Shown: positions 1 to 8,623, counted from the first letter of the stretch. The stretch: DNA of 9,939 bases from Acetobacteraceae bacterium (GCA_025356735.1 JANXRT010000267.1:1-9939), one strand, 5' to 3'. Notes: a model not told the origin generated them from the letters alone. Numbers and translations are program-made.

Positions 1-65
1 CCCATACTAAGTGAGGCGCACCGGGGCGCCACCCCGGCAGGGTTTGGGGCGGAGCCCCATGCTGG

Positions 66-1988
<1,923 letters not shown>

Positions 1989-2180
1989 TTGTATTAACTC
2001 AATCCTACCCGTTGGTCCTGCGACAATCCAAAGCCCGGTCTATCGGCCCTGAATGCGCCAGGGTTGTCCATAGACCGTATAGAGGCCAGGGCCGAATAAA
2101 GCCCTATCTTTATGCCTGAACGTGAACATAGGAAGTCCGCAGGCCAAACACATCCCCCCGATCGATCCCCCGGTCCGTTC
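1989..2180 (-). promoter_or_regulatory. ftsH leader region with inverted repeats
   Basis: This 192-nt gap between tilS and ftsH is AT-richer than its flanks. On the plus strand ggtctat (2037-2043) pairs with atagacc (2070-2076), enclosing ccctg (2047-2051) paired with caggg (2059-2063). Alternatively tcggccctg (2043-2051) pairs with cagggccga (2087-2095), nine perfect bases. The two folds share bases and exclude each other. No U-tract follows, so neither is a classical terminator for tilS. AT-rich candidate -10 boxes occur (TATACG, TAAAGA), but none has a convincing -35 at normal spacing, and no sigma-32 promoter is clear. The region probably holds the ftsH promoter and a structured 5' leader, but this is inference. 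Confidence 0.4.
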
Positions 2181-3473
2181 CTAGGCTGAGAACCATGCGC
2201 CGGACGCAGGATTGGCCGGATGCCAGCGTAGCTCGGCGCATCCTATCCCCGCATTCCGGAATGTGGAAAGGCCCGCGTCCGCCAGATGCGGCACGGCGAT
2301 CCCGCCGGCGCCGTCGCGCAACGCCGGCAGCGTCGCCAGCACGGCAGCCGGAAGATCGCTACGGCGGCGGAACGCCGGTGCGTTGGCGCCGACCGCGCCC
2401 AGGCTGAAGCCGTTCGGCACGGCCCCGCGCAGACGGAACCGTCCATCCCACACCGCTCCCGCCACCGCCGGAAGCGCCGGCGCCATGGCGCGCGCCTCAC
2501 GCAGCAGGATCAGCCGGCCGCGCCAGCGCATCAGCCGCACCCCGGCGAAGGTACCGGGCCGGGGGTCACCGGCCTGCGCCTCGACCACGACCCGGGCGGG
2601 CGGATAGCGGCTGCCCGACACCATCCGCGCCAGCGCGCCCAGAACGTCGGCGGGGATCGGCCCTTCCGGCAGGATGGCGAAACCCTCGGGCCGCAGCGTC
2701 ACGTGTTCGGCCATGAACGCGGCGCGCGCCATCTCGCGCGCGATCCGGCGCATCGCCGCTTGCCGGGCGGCATCGGCCAGGGCGGCGCCGGCGCTGCCTG
2801 CCCCGTCGCGATCCCGCCGCAACAGCCGCAGCCGCGGCCGCAACGCGCTGGCATCGGCGTTGGACGGGTCCTCGATCCACGCAAGTCCCGCCGCCGCCAA
2901 CGTGGCGCGCAGCCGTCCGGGCGGCTGCGCCAGCAAGGGCCGCAGCAGGCGCAACCCGGCGGTTTCGACCAACGCGGCCATGCTGGCCATGCCGTCGTCG
3001 CCGCTCTGGCCCAGCGCCCGGATCAGGACGGTCTCGGCCTGATCGGCCGCGTGGTGTCCGAGCAGCAGATGCACGATGCCCGCCTCCGCGCAGGCCATCG
3101 TCAGCACGCCGTAGCGCGCCTGCCGGGCGCGCACCGCGAGCGCCGGTCCCGCATGAAGATCACGCAGCGTCAGCACCCTGGCGGCGATCCCCCAACCGTT
3201 CAGCGATCGCCCGTTCAGCAATCGCCCGTTCAGCAATCGCGCAGTCCGCGCGGCTTCCCCGGCGGAGCTGCCGCGCAACCCGTGATCGACGATGAGGGCA
3301 AAAACCCGGCCGGCGCGCGCACGCGCCCACCGGTCGGCCAGAAGCGCCAGGCACAGGCTGTCCGCACCGCCCGAGACCGCGACGCCAAGCACCGGCGCCG
3401 GCTCGAAGGGGCCAAGTGGCGCCATCCATCCGGCGAATTCCTCATCCCCGATCGGACCTTCGACAGGGATCAT
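2181..3473 (-). CDS. tilS: tRNA(Ile)-lysidine synthetase TilS
   Basis: Joins lysine to cytidine 34 of the CAU-anticodon tRNA(Ile) using ATP, changing its decoding from AUG to AUA and its charging from Met to Ile; cytosolic and normally essential. With the ATG at 3473 the protein is 430 aa. The N-type ATP pyrophosphatase PP-loop SGGADS lies at 34-39, HGLR at 64-67, GHHAADQAET at 139-148, and WIEDPSN at 199-205, followed by the Arg-rich RPRLRLLR stretch; a poorly conserved C-terminal domain follows. Start choice: GTG at 3494 would add 7 residues and overlap the cpoB stop; ATG at 3473 begins 4 nt after that stop. Neither has a well-spaced ribosome site, so coupling to cpoB is likely. Odd feature: a 15-bp tandem repeat lengthens the segment after HGLR to LLNGRLLNGRSLNG, where I recall relatives being shorter. 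Function is secure from the motifs; the exact start is not. Confidence 0.95.
   Translation of the reverse strand: MIPVEGPIGDEEFAGWMAPLGPFEPAPVLGVAVSGGADSLCLALLADRWARARAGRVFALIVDHGLRGSSAGEAARTARLLNGRLLNGRSLNGWGIAARVLTLRDLHAGPALAVRARQARYGVLTMACAEAGIVHLLLGHHAADQAETVLIRALGQSGDDGMASMAALVETAGLRLLRPLLAQPPGRLRATLAAAGLAWIEDPSNADASALRPRLRLLRRDRDGAGSAGAALADAARQAAMRRIAREMARAAFMAEHVTLRPEGFAILPEGPIPADVLGALARMVSGSRYPPARVVVEAQAGDPRPGTFAGVRLMRWRGRLILLREARAMAPALPAVAGAVWDGRFRLRGAVPNGFSLGAVGANAPAFRRRSDLPAAVLATLPALRDGAGGIAVPHLADAGLSTFRNAGIGCAELRWHPANPASGAWFSA
3196..3240 (-). repeat. 15-bp tandem repeat, three copies, inside tilS
   Basis: Three head-to-tail copies of a 15-bp unit (plus strand ccgttcagcaatcgc) occupy 3196-3210, 3211-3225 and 3226-3240. 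The last two are identical and the first differs by one base (g for a at 3205). As the unit is five codons, copy-number change would keep the reading frame. It encodes the LLNGR-type repeats of TilS between the HGLR motif and the following beta strand GIAARVL. Confidence 0.93.
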
Positions 3474-3477
3474 CGCC

Positions 3478-4347
3478 TCAGCGGCAGCCGGCACGGCCCC
3501 GCAGCGCGGTGACGCCGTCGCGCAGATCGGGGCGGGGGCTCGGAAACTCGTTGGCGAGCTGGTTCAGCGTGTCGCAGGCGGCGCGCTTTTCGTTGATCGC
3601 GACCAGCGAGCCCGCCAGGCCGAACAGCGCATCCGGCGCGCGCGCGCCGCGGCGGTTGCGCTTGTAGCCGTCATCGTAGGCGATCGCCGCCTGCGCGTAT
3701 TCGTGCCGCCCGGACAGCGCCTGCGCCAGCAGCATCTGCGCATCGTAGGCGCGCGGCGAGGTCTTGCTGTTGTTCAGCACCTCGCGCGCCGCCGCCTCGG
3801 CCGAGACGTAGTCACGCCGGGCCAGCGCCGCATTGCCATCCTGGATCGAGGCCTCGGGCGTGCGGCGGATGGCGGTCGGGGAAGCGGGAACCGCCGATGG
3901 CGGCGCCAGCGGCAACGCGGCCTGCGGAGCAGGCGCCGGCCGCCCGGCTGCGGGCGCGCCGCCCTCCAGCCCCTGCACCCGAAAGCCGAGATCGCCGACC
4001 TGCTTGCCGAGTTCGTCGCCCTGGCGCTGGACCCGGTTGTCGATCTCGTCGATGCGCCCGCGCAACCGGCGCAGCTGTTCCTCCATCGACTCGACCCGGG
4101 AAAGAAGCTGCCCGGTGATCTCGCTGTTGCCGGAGTTATCGACGGCCGCTGGCCGCCCGCCAAGGAACGAGCCGCCGGAAGCGGGGGCGCCGCGCGGCCC
4201 CTGGTCGCGAAGCTGCTGCACGTCGCGCCTCAGCTCGAGCATCTGGTTGCGCAGCTCGATCGCCTCGCGCGAGTCAAGCTGCGCCAGCGCCGGCATTCCC
4301 AGCACCAGCGCCAGCGCGACCAGGCCGATGCCGGCGGCGTTCCTCAC
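3478..4347 (-). CDS. cpoB: Cell division coordinator CpoB (YbgF), Tol-Pal associated TPR protein
   Basis: Periplasmic protein of 289 aa that in E. coli binds TolA and coordinates Tol-driven outer-membrane constriction with PBP1B cell-wall synthesis. It begins with a Sec signal peptide (hydrophobic core about 7-19, cleavage after ALA at 20-22). Heptad-like helices at 25-48 and 77-118 resemble the N-terminal trimerising coiled coil of the family. A Pro/Ala-rich linker (130-165) leads to a C-terminal TPR region (about 165-289), with repeats visible at SIQDGNAALARRDY, RAYDAQMLLAQALSGRHEY and PDALFGLAGSLVAINEK. The start is GTG; no clear Shine-Dalgarno precedes it, and the gene lies 22 nt after pal, so coupling with pal is plausible. 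tilS begins at or just after its stop. Its place directly after pal is the standard tol-pal arrangement, which supports the call despite low conservation of the sequence. Confidence 0.93.
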   Translation of the reverse strand: MRNAAGIGLVALALVLGMPALAQLDSREAIELRNQMLELRRDVQQLRDQGPRGAPASGGSFLGGRPAAVDNSGNSEITGQLLSRVESMEEQLRRLRGRIDEIDNRVQRQGDELGKQVGDLGFRVQGLEGGAPAAGRPAPAPQAALPLAPPSAVPASPTAIRRTPEASIQDGNAALARRDYVSAEAAAREVLNNSKTSPRAYDAQMLLAQALSGRHEYAQAAIAYDDGYKRNRRGARAPDALFGLAGSLVAINEKRAACDTLNQLANEFPSPRPDLRDGVTALRGRAGCR

Positions 4348-4369
4348 AGGGCGAAGCCAGCCCGCTGGA

Positions 4370-4843
4370 TCAGCGGACCACCGTCACGGCGTTGCGGTTC
4401 TGGGTCCAGGCGGACTCGTCGGAGCCGGCAGCGGTCGGCTTCTCCTTGCCGTTGCTGATCGTCGTGATGCGGGCGCTGGAGACGCCCTTGGCGACCAGCA
4501 GGTCGCGCGCCGAGCGGGCGCGGCGCTGGCCGAGCGCCAGGTTGTATTCCTGGGTGCCGCGCTCGTCGGTGTTGCCCTCGACGCGGACCGCCGCCTGCGG
4601 GTACTTGGCCAGCCAGCGCGACTGCGCGTCGAGGTCGGAGCGCGCCTTGTCATCCAGCGTCGAGCGGTCGAAGGCGAAGAACACGCGATCCCCGGCGGAG
4701 GCCACCAGGTCCTCCTGGCTGCCCGGCGCCGGGCCGGAGCGCGAGGCCGAGGCGCCGTCGCCGGTGGTCGCGGCGGTGTCGGTGTTGGAGCACGCCGCCA
4801 GCAGCGCAACCGCCGCGACCACGCCGAGAATTCTGCTGTTCAT
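4370..4843 (-). CDS. pal: Peptidoglycan-associated lipoprotein Pal
   Basis: Outer-membrane lipoprotein of 157 aa that anchors the outer membrane to peptidoglycan and cycles between TolB-bound and wall-bound states. The type II signal peptide ends in the lipobox LLAAC with the lipidated C18; the next residue is Ser, not Asp, which fits sorting to the outer membrane. A Ser/Thr/Gly/Pro-rich linker (19-42) precedes an OmpA-like domain (about 50-157) containing FAFDRSTL (56-63), the diaminopimelate-binding motif TDERGTQEYN (92-101), GQRRA (105-109) and the terminal QNRNAVTV helix-strand. Length is normal. The ATG has a good ribosome site, AGGA 9 nt upstream. A 185-nt gap separates it from tolB, the largest gap inside the tol-pal genes, and holds a candidate promoter. 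cpoB follows after 22 nt. Confidence 0.98.
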   Translation of the reverse strand: MNSRILGVVAAVALLAACSNTDTAATTGDGASASRSGPAPGSQEDLVASAGDRVFFAFDRSTLDDKARSDLDAQSRWLAKYPQAAVRVEGNTDERGTQEYNLALGQRRARSARDLLVAKGVSSARITTISNGKEKPTAAGSDESAWTQNRNAVTVVR

Positions 4844-4905
4844 GCAATTCGTTCCTGAATTTCGGGTGTCACGCTAAAGCGGCAGGCACACGCGCCGGCA
4901 TCAAT

Positions 4906-4935
4906 GCCGGGCGGACAGGGCGATTAGCGCCCGGC
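4906..4935. repeat. 8-bp perfect inverted repeat upstream of pal
   Basis: The plus-strand arms gccgggcg (4906-4913) and cgcccggc (4928-4935) are perfectly complementary, separated by 14 nt. The loop contains the -10-like element of the candidate pal promoter, and one arm lies in its spacer. No U-tract follows on the minus strand, so it is not a classical terminator. It could be an operator or an mRNA hairpin, or chance in GC-rich DNA. Confidence 0.5.
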
Positions 4936-4950
4936 TTCGCGGCGGGTCAA
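4922..4950 (-). promoter_or_regulatory. Candidate promoter for pal-cpoB-tilS
   Basis: On the minus strand TTGACC (4945-4950) is followed by 17 nt and then CTAATC (4922-4927). TTGACC matches five of six bases of the -35 consensus, and CTTGAC is a favoured alphaproteobacterial form. The -10 match is weak. Transcription would start about 70 nt upstream of the pal ATG. Context supports an internal promoter, as this is the only large gap in the tol-pal cluster, but the sequence alone is not decisive. Confidence 0.35.
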
Positions 4951-5028
4951 GTTCGTGCTGCATCGCGGCGTTCATTCCGGTTCGCGCGGCCGATCGGTGC
5001 GACATATCGGCAACAGGTGTAACCAGTA

Positions 5029-6393
5029 TCAAGCCGCAACGGGCGACCAGGCGGGTTCTGACGCATCGGTAGGCGTCGATACCACGCGCTCGTTGAAGCC
5101 GGTGATGTCGATCGAAACCAGCCGTGAGGAAAAGCCGGAACCGCGCGCATCCCGCGATGCGGTTTCGCGCCAGAACATCAGCACGCGGCCGTTCGGCGCG
5201 AAGGTCGGGCCCTCGACCGCGAAGCCCTCCGACAATATCCGCTCCCCGCTGCCGTCGGGATGCATGACGCCGATGCCCCAGCTCGCCCCGCCTAGCCGGG
5301 TAAAGGCGATCAGGTCGCCGCGCGGCGACCACACCGGCGTCGCATACCGGCCTTTGCCGAAGCTGATGCGCTTCACCCCGTTGCCGTCGGCGCCCATGAT
5401 ATAGAGCTGCTGGTCGCCGCCGCGGTCGGAGTTGAACACGATCTGCGCGCCGTCCGGGCTGTAACAGGGGCTGACATCGATTGCGCCGCTGTTGGTCAGG
5501 CTGCGCCGGCCGCCGCCGCCCAGCCCGACCGAGACGATGTCCGAGCCACCGCCGTTGTTGGTCACCGACATGATGACGCTGCTGCCGTCGGGCGCGAACC
5601 GGGGCGAGAAGGTCATGCCCTCGAACTCGCCCAAGACCTGCTGCCGGCCGGTGCCGAGATCGAACAGATAGACCCTGGGGCGGTTGTTGGCGAAGCTCAT
5701 GAAGGCGATCTGGTCGCGCGTCGGATGGAACCGCGGCGTCAGCGCGAGCCACGATCCGTCGGTCAGCAGCCGGTTGTTCTCGCTATCCTGGTCCATGATC
5801 GCCAGCCGCTTGATGCGCTTCGATTTCGGTCCCGTGCCGGCGATATAGACGATGCGGGTATCGAAATAGCCCTTTTCCCCCAGCATCCGCTCATAGATCA
5901 CGTCGCTGATGATGTGGGCGATGCGGCGCCAGTTGCCGGCGGTCGCGGTGTAGGCGGTGCCCTGGATCTGGGTCTGCGGCAGCACGTCCCACAGCCGAAA
6001 CTCGACCCGGACGTTGCCGCCGCCCTGGCTCTCGCATCGGCCGGTGACCAGCGCCTGGGCGCCGATGGCGCGCCAGTTCTTGAAGTCGGGCGTGTCGCCC
6101 GACGGGCCGGAGCTTATGAACGCGGCCCGATCGACCGGGCGGAACAGGCCGCTGCGCGACAGGTCGGCCGCGATCACCATCGAGATGTCGCGGCCGATCT
6201 GGCCCGCGTCGCCGCCGGCGCCGGCGAATTCCGGGATGGCGATCGGGATCGGGTCGGTGCGGGCGCGGTTGACGTCGATCACGGCGCTTTGAGTGCCTGC
6301 AGCGGCCTGCGCCCAGGCGAAGTTCGGCAGCGCGAGCAGCGCGGCGCCGCCGGCGATCAGGCCGCGTCGCGAGGCGGAGAAGAATTCGGTCAT
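5029..6393 (-). CDS. tolB: Tol-Pal system beta-propeller protein TolB
   Basis: Periplasmic protein that binds Pal through its propeller and TolA through its N-terminal segment, controlling when Pal is free to bind peptidoglycan. From the ATG at 6393 it is 454 aa. The signal peptide (1-28) carries the SRRGLI twin-arginine-like motif at 8-13, a hydrophobic stretch and cleavage after AWA. The N-terminal alpha/beta domain runs to about 165. Propeller blades are marked by TPRFHPTRDQIAF, SPRFAPDGSSVIM, SPCYSPDGAQIVFNSD, TPVWSPRGDLIAF, GPTFAPNGRVLMF and the closing EPAWSP. Start choice: ATG at 6393 has GGGAGA 7 nt upstream (6401-6406), whereas the ATG at 6408 has no good ribosome site and would put extra residues before the signal peptide. 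It starts 22 nt after tolA and ends 185 nt before pal. Confidence 0.97.
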   Translation of the reverse strand: MTEFFSASRRGLIAGGAALLALPNFAWAQAAAGTQSAVIDVNRARTDPIPIAIPEFAGAGGDAGQIGRDISMVIAADLSRSGLFRPVDRAAFISSGPSGDTPDFKNWRAIGAQALVTGRCESQGGGNVRVEFRLWDVLPQTQIQGTAYTATAGNWRRIAHIISDVIYERMLGEKGYFDTRIVYIAGTGPKSKRIKRLAIMDQDSENNRLLTDGSWLALTPRFHPTRDQIAFMSFANNRPRVYLFDLGTGRQQVLGEFEGMTFSPRFAPDGSSVIMSVTNNGGGSDIVSVGLGGGGRRSLTNSGAIDVSPCYSPDGAQIVFNSDRGGDQQLYIMGADGNGVKRISFGKGRYATPVWSPRGDLIAFTRLGGASWGIGVMHPDGSGERILSEGFAVEGPTFAPNGRVLMFWRETASRDARGSGFSSRLVSIDITGFNERVVSTPTDASEPAWSPVAA

Positions 6394-6400
6394 CGCAAGG

Positions 6401-6406
6401 TCTCCC
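6401..6406 (-). promoter_or_regulatory. Ribosome binding site deciding the tolB start
   Basis: GGGAGA on the minus strand lies 7 nt before the ATG at 6393 and overlaps the alternative ATG at 6408-6406. This favours the shorter TolB with a compact signal peptide. Confidence 0.7.
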
Positions 6407-6415
6407 ATGATGGAC

Positions 6416-7348
6416 CTAGGGGCTGAAGCGGAAGGTCAGCGTGTTCTGCCGGCCCAGCAGCGTTTTCGGCAGAGGCAGGTTGGCGCACTGGGCACTCTTT
6501 ACCGCGCGCACCGCCCGCTCGGCAAAGGCCCGGAAGCGCGGATCACCCATCTTGCCGCTATCCGCGTCAGCCACGCCGGCCACTCGGACGGTGCCCGCCT
6601 CATCGGTCCTCACGGTCAGCAGAACCCGGAACTTGTCCGCCCCGAGCGCTCCGGAATCATAGCTCCAGCAGCGCCGCACGGCATCCCCGATGGCGCCGCG
6701 CTGGTCGCCGGTGAGCTGTGACGTGGCGTCGCCGGTCGGATTGCCGCCGCCGTTCGGCGCCCCGCCGGCGGACGGGTTGTAGCGCGCGGTCGGCGGCGCG
6801 GACTGGCGCTGCAACGCGCGCAGCTTGTCCAGCGTGTTCTGCACCTCATGGCTCTCGGCGGCCTGGTTGCGAGTCGGGTTCGGCTGCGAGGTCGGGCTCG
6901 GCGGCCGCGGCACCGGCGGCGACGGCAACGGCGGAGCCGGCGGCGGCGGAATAGGCGGTGGCGGCACCGGCGGGGTCGGCGGCCGCGGCGGCACGGGCGG
7001 AGTGGGCGACGGCTCGGGCGCCACCGTCTGCGGCGGCGGCGGCGGAGGTGGCGGTGGGGGCGGCGGTGGCGGAGGCGGCGGTTCCTCCGGCAACGGCTTT
7101 GGCGGCTCCGGCGAGGGCGGCTTCTGGGTGGTTTCCGGCGTGTCGGCAGGGGCCGCGATGGTCCCCGGCTTGGCCGCCTGGATCGACTTGGCGCCGCCCT
7201 CGAACACCATCGAAACCTCGGTCTCGACCGGCGGAGGCTCAGGCGCGCGCGACGGCAGCCCGATCAGCAGGGCGGCGACGATGCCGGCATGCAACAGGAT
7301 CGAGACAATGGTGCCGCGACGCAGAGCCGGCGGGAAATCCTGCCGCAC
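6416..7348 (-). CDS. tolA: Tol system energy-transducing protein TolA, proline-rich
   Basis: Inner-membrane protein of 310 aa that carries the TolQR-generated motion across the periplasm to TolB and Pal. It has one N-terminal membrane helix (about 14-31, containing SILLHAGIVAALLIG, with the family's Ser and His). A long Pro-rich segment (about 35-155) follows, including 17 consecutive prolines at 90-106. A short helical link (EVQNTLDKLRALQRQ) then leads to a C-terminal TolA domain III-like region (about 213-310), with AVRRCW and FRAFAERAVRAVKSAQC. The E. coli protein has a long Ala/Lys-rich helix in the middle; here the spacer looks more like that of TonB. The GTG start is forced: the tolR stop lies in the same frame two codons upstream. 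Its ribosome site is poor, so coupling to tolR is likely. Position between tolR and tolB separates it from TonB. Confidence 0.95.
   Translation of the reverse strand: MRQDFPPALRRGTIVSILLHAGIVAALLIGLPSRAPEPPPVETEVSMVFEGGAKSIQAAKPGTIAAPADTPETTQKPPSPEPPKPLPEEPPPPPPPPPPPPPPPPPQTVAPEPSPTPPVPPRPPTPPVPPPPIPPPPAPPLPSPPVPRPPSPTSQPNPTRNQAAESHEVQNTLDKLRALQRQSAPPTARYNPSAGGAPNGGGNPTGDATSQLTGDQRGAIGDAVRRCWSYDSGALGADKFRVLLTVRTDEAGTVRVAGVADADSGKMGDPRFRAFAERAVRAVKSAQCANLPLPKTLLGRQNTLTFRFSP
7031..7081 (-). repeat. Run of 17 proline codons in tolA
   Basis: Seventeen successive proline codons encode residues 90-106 of TolA. All four are used (11 CCG, 3 CCA, 2 CCT, 1 CCC), so the DNA is only partly a simple triplet repeat. 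Mixed codons suggest the proline run itself is maintained, not just a recent slippage product. Confidence 0.97.
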
Positions 7349-7351
7349 CTC

Positions 7352-7828
7352 TCAGCCAGGCTTCCGCGCCGGCCGGCCCGGCGCGGCCACGGGCGCCGCG
7401 CCGGACGGCTGCTCGGCCAGCAGCGCCACCTTGGTGAAGCCGCCCTGGGTGATCGTGCTCATCACCTGCAAAATCCGGCCATAGGCCAAATCCTTGTCGC
7501 CGCGCACGAAAATCCGCCGGTCGGCGTTGTTCTGCGAGATCGCCTGCAGCTTGGTCACCAGCCCGGAAATATCGAGCGGCTGCTCCTGGAGGAAGATATC
7601 GCCCTTGGCGTTGACCGACACGGTCAGCGGCTCGCTGTCGGAATTGACCGGCTGGGCCGAGACCTTCGGCAGATCGACCGGCACGCCCGAGGTCATCAGC
7701 GGCGCCGTCACCATGAAGATTATCAGCAGCACCAGCATGACGTCGACCATCGGCGTGACGTTGATCTCGGCCAGCGGCTTGTAGCGGCCGCGGCCGTTGG
7801 TCTTTCCCTTGCCCAGACCGACCGCCAT
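7352..7828 (-). CDS. tolR: Tol system proton-channel protein TolR
   Basis: Inner-membrane ExbD/TolR-family protein of 158 aa that with TolQ forms the proton-driven motor of the Tol-Pal machine. A short cytoplasmic N-terminus with PLAEINVTPMVDV leads into a single membrane helix (about 27-45). D29 at its start is the expected proton-carrying aspartate, matching D23 of E. coli TolR. The periplasmic domain (about 60-142) includes DKDLAYGRILQVMSTITQGGFTKVAL, typical of the family's peptidoglycan-binding dimer domain, and a basic, Ala/Pro-rich tail follows. The ATG starts 3 nt after the tolQ stop, with the ribosome site AGGAGAGGG (7837-7845) inside the last tolQ codons, a clear sign of coupling. 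The tolA GTG lies 3 nt beyond its stop. Confidence 0.97.
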   Translation of the reverse strand: MAVGLGKGKTNGRGRYKPLAEINVTPMVDVMLVLLIIFMVTAPLMTSGVPVDLPKVSAQPVNSDSEPLTVSVNAKGDIFLQEQPLDISGLVTKLQAISQNNADRRIFVRGDKDLAYGRILQVMSTITQGGFTKVALLAEQPSGAAPVAAPGRPARKPG

Positions 7829-7831
7829 GGC

Positions 7832-8563
7832 TCAGACCCTCTCCTCGCTCTGGCGCGACAGGATGGCCGAGAATTCGGCACCGAACCCCTCCAGCCGCGT
7901 GGCGTAGCGCGCCAGGTCGGAGCTGAACTTGTTGTAGGCGATGACTGCGGGGATGGCCGCGACCAGCCCGACCGCGGTCGCGAACAGCGCCTCGGCGATT
8001 CCAGGTGCCACCACGGCCAGGTTGGTGTTGTGCATCGCGGCGATGGCGGAGAAGCTGTGCATGATACCCCACACCGTGCCGAACAGCCCGATGAACGGCG
8101 CGGTCGAGCCGACCGAGGCCAGAAACACCATCCACCGCTCCAGCCGGTCCATCTCACGCTGGATGGTCACCCCGGCGGCACGATCGACGCGGTCGCGCAC
8201 CCCGGCCCGGGTCGGGTCGTGCGCCGGGTTGCGCGAACTGCGCCGCCACTCGCTCATCGCCGCGCCGAACACGGCGGCCATCGGGTGCGCCGGCTTGACG
8301 CCCTCGTGGTCGTACATCTCGTCCAGGCTGCCGCCGGCCCAGAACCGGTCCTCGAACCCGTCCGCCTCGCGGTTGGCGCGGCGCAGGCTGGAGATCTTCT
8401 CGAACACGATGGCCCAGACCCAGACGGAGGCCGCGATCAACATCAGCATGACGATCTTGACGACGATGTCGGCCTGCATGAACAGGCCCCACAGCGACAG
8501 GTCGCCAGCCGTTCCCGCCAGGTTCGCCGCCACCAGGTTCGCCGCATCCACAGTCCGATCCAA
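7832..8563 (-). CDS. tolQ: Tol system inner-membrane protein TolQ
   Basis: MotA/TolQ/ExbB-family protein that forms the stator-like ring around TolR and powers TolA with the proton motive force. With the TTG at 8563 it is 243 aa. Membrane segments are visible at about 31-53, 145-172 and 184-210. A cytoplasmic loop lies between the first two, including HPMAAVFGAAMSEW and the basic DRVDRAA...EMDRLER helix. T153 (GSTAPFIGLFGTVWGIM) and T196 (EALFATAVGL) fit the conserved channel threonines, E. coli T145 and T178. Start choice: TTG at 8563 has a strong GGAAGGGAG site (8570-8578), 6 nt of spacing after GGGAG; an earlier TTG at 8593 would add 10 residues without such a site. The gene follows ybgC after 65 nt and precedes tolR by 3 nt. 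Confidence 0.96.
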   Translation of the reverse strand: MDRTVDAANLVAANLAGTAGDLSLWGLFMQADIVVKIVMLMLIAASVWVWAIVFEKISSLRRANREADGFEDRFWAGGSLDEMYDHEGVKPAHPMAAVFGAAMSEWRRSSRNPAHDPTRAGVRDRVDRAAGVTIQREMDRLERWMVFLASVGSTAPFIGLFGTVWGIMHSFSAIAAMHNTNLAVVAPGIAEALFATAVGLVAAIPAVIAYNKFSSDLARYATRLEGFGAEFSAILSRQSEERV

Positions 8564-8569
8564 CGCACT

Positions 8570-8578
8570 CTCCCTTCC
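8570..8578 (-). promoter_or_regulatory. Strong ribosome binding site for the TTG start of tolQ
   Basis: GGAAGGGAG on the minus strand ends 6 nt before the TTG at 8563. It is the best Shine-Dalgarno in the window and is the main reason for choosing this unusual start over the TTG at 8593, which lies upstream of it. Confidence 0.75.
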
Positions 8579-8623
8579 GTCCGCCCAAGCCAAATCTCGA
8601 AGTCTTGTGGGAGGTTATTGCGC

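Larger units (their letters stand above)
4844..5028 (-). other. tolB-pal intergenic region
   Basis: This 185-nt non-coding gap interrupts an otherwise tightly packed cluster. It contains a candidate sigma-70 type promoter (4922-4950), an 8-bp inverted repeat (4906-4935) and the pal ribosome site (AGGA, 4853-4856). A 34-codon ATG frame on the minus strand (start about 5005, stop about 4901) has no recognisable features and is not called. No terminator with a U-tract is visible after tolB. Confidence 0.7.

Noticed and set aside
21..59. Rho-independent terminator after ftsH
   Set aside because: The hairpins are short and no U-tract follows on the minus strand, so I list them as palindromes, not as a terminator.
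1..65. Start of folP, which often follows ftsH in Alphaproteobacteria
   Set aside because: No start codon with a coding frame typical of dihydropteroate synthase is visible in the 65 nt left; it may lie beyond the window or be absent.
3196..3240. Regularly repeated 15-bp units considered as a CRISPR-like array
   Set aside because: The units are directly adjacent with no spacers, number only three and are in frame within tilS.
4541..4573. Pal has GNTDERG where the E. coli protein has GHADERG
   Set aside because: The Asn is a common variation in alphaproteobacterial Pal as I recall it, and the binding residues TDERG, EYN and RRA are intact.
4901..5005. Small 34-codon ATG frame on the minus strand between tolB and pal
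   Set aside because: No ribosome site, no hydrophobic segment or known motif, and it overlaps the candidate pal promoter; nothing supports translation.
6825..7484. Plus-strand frame with a long glycine run resembling a glycine-rich surface or PE-PGRS-like protein
   Set aside because: The glycines are simply the reverse complement of the TolA proline codons; there is no signal peptide or ribosome site.
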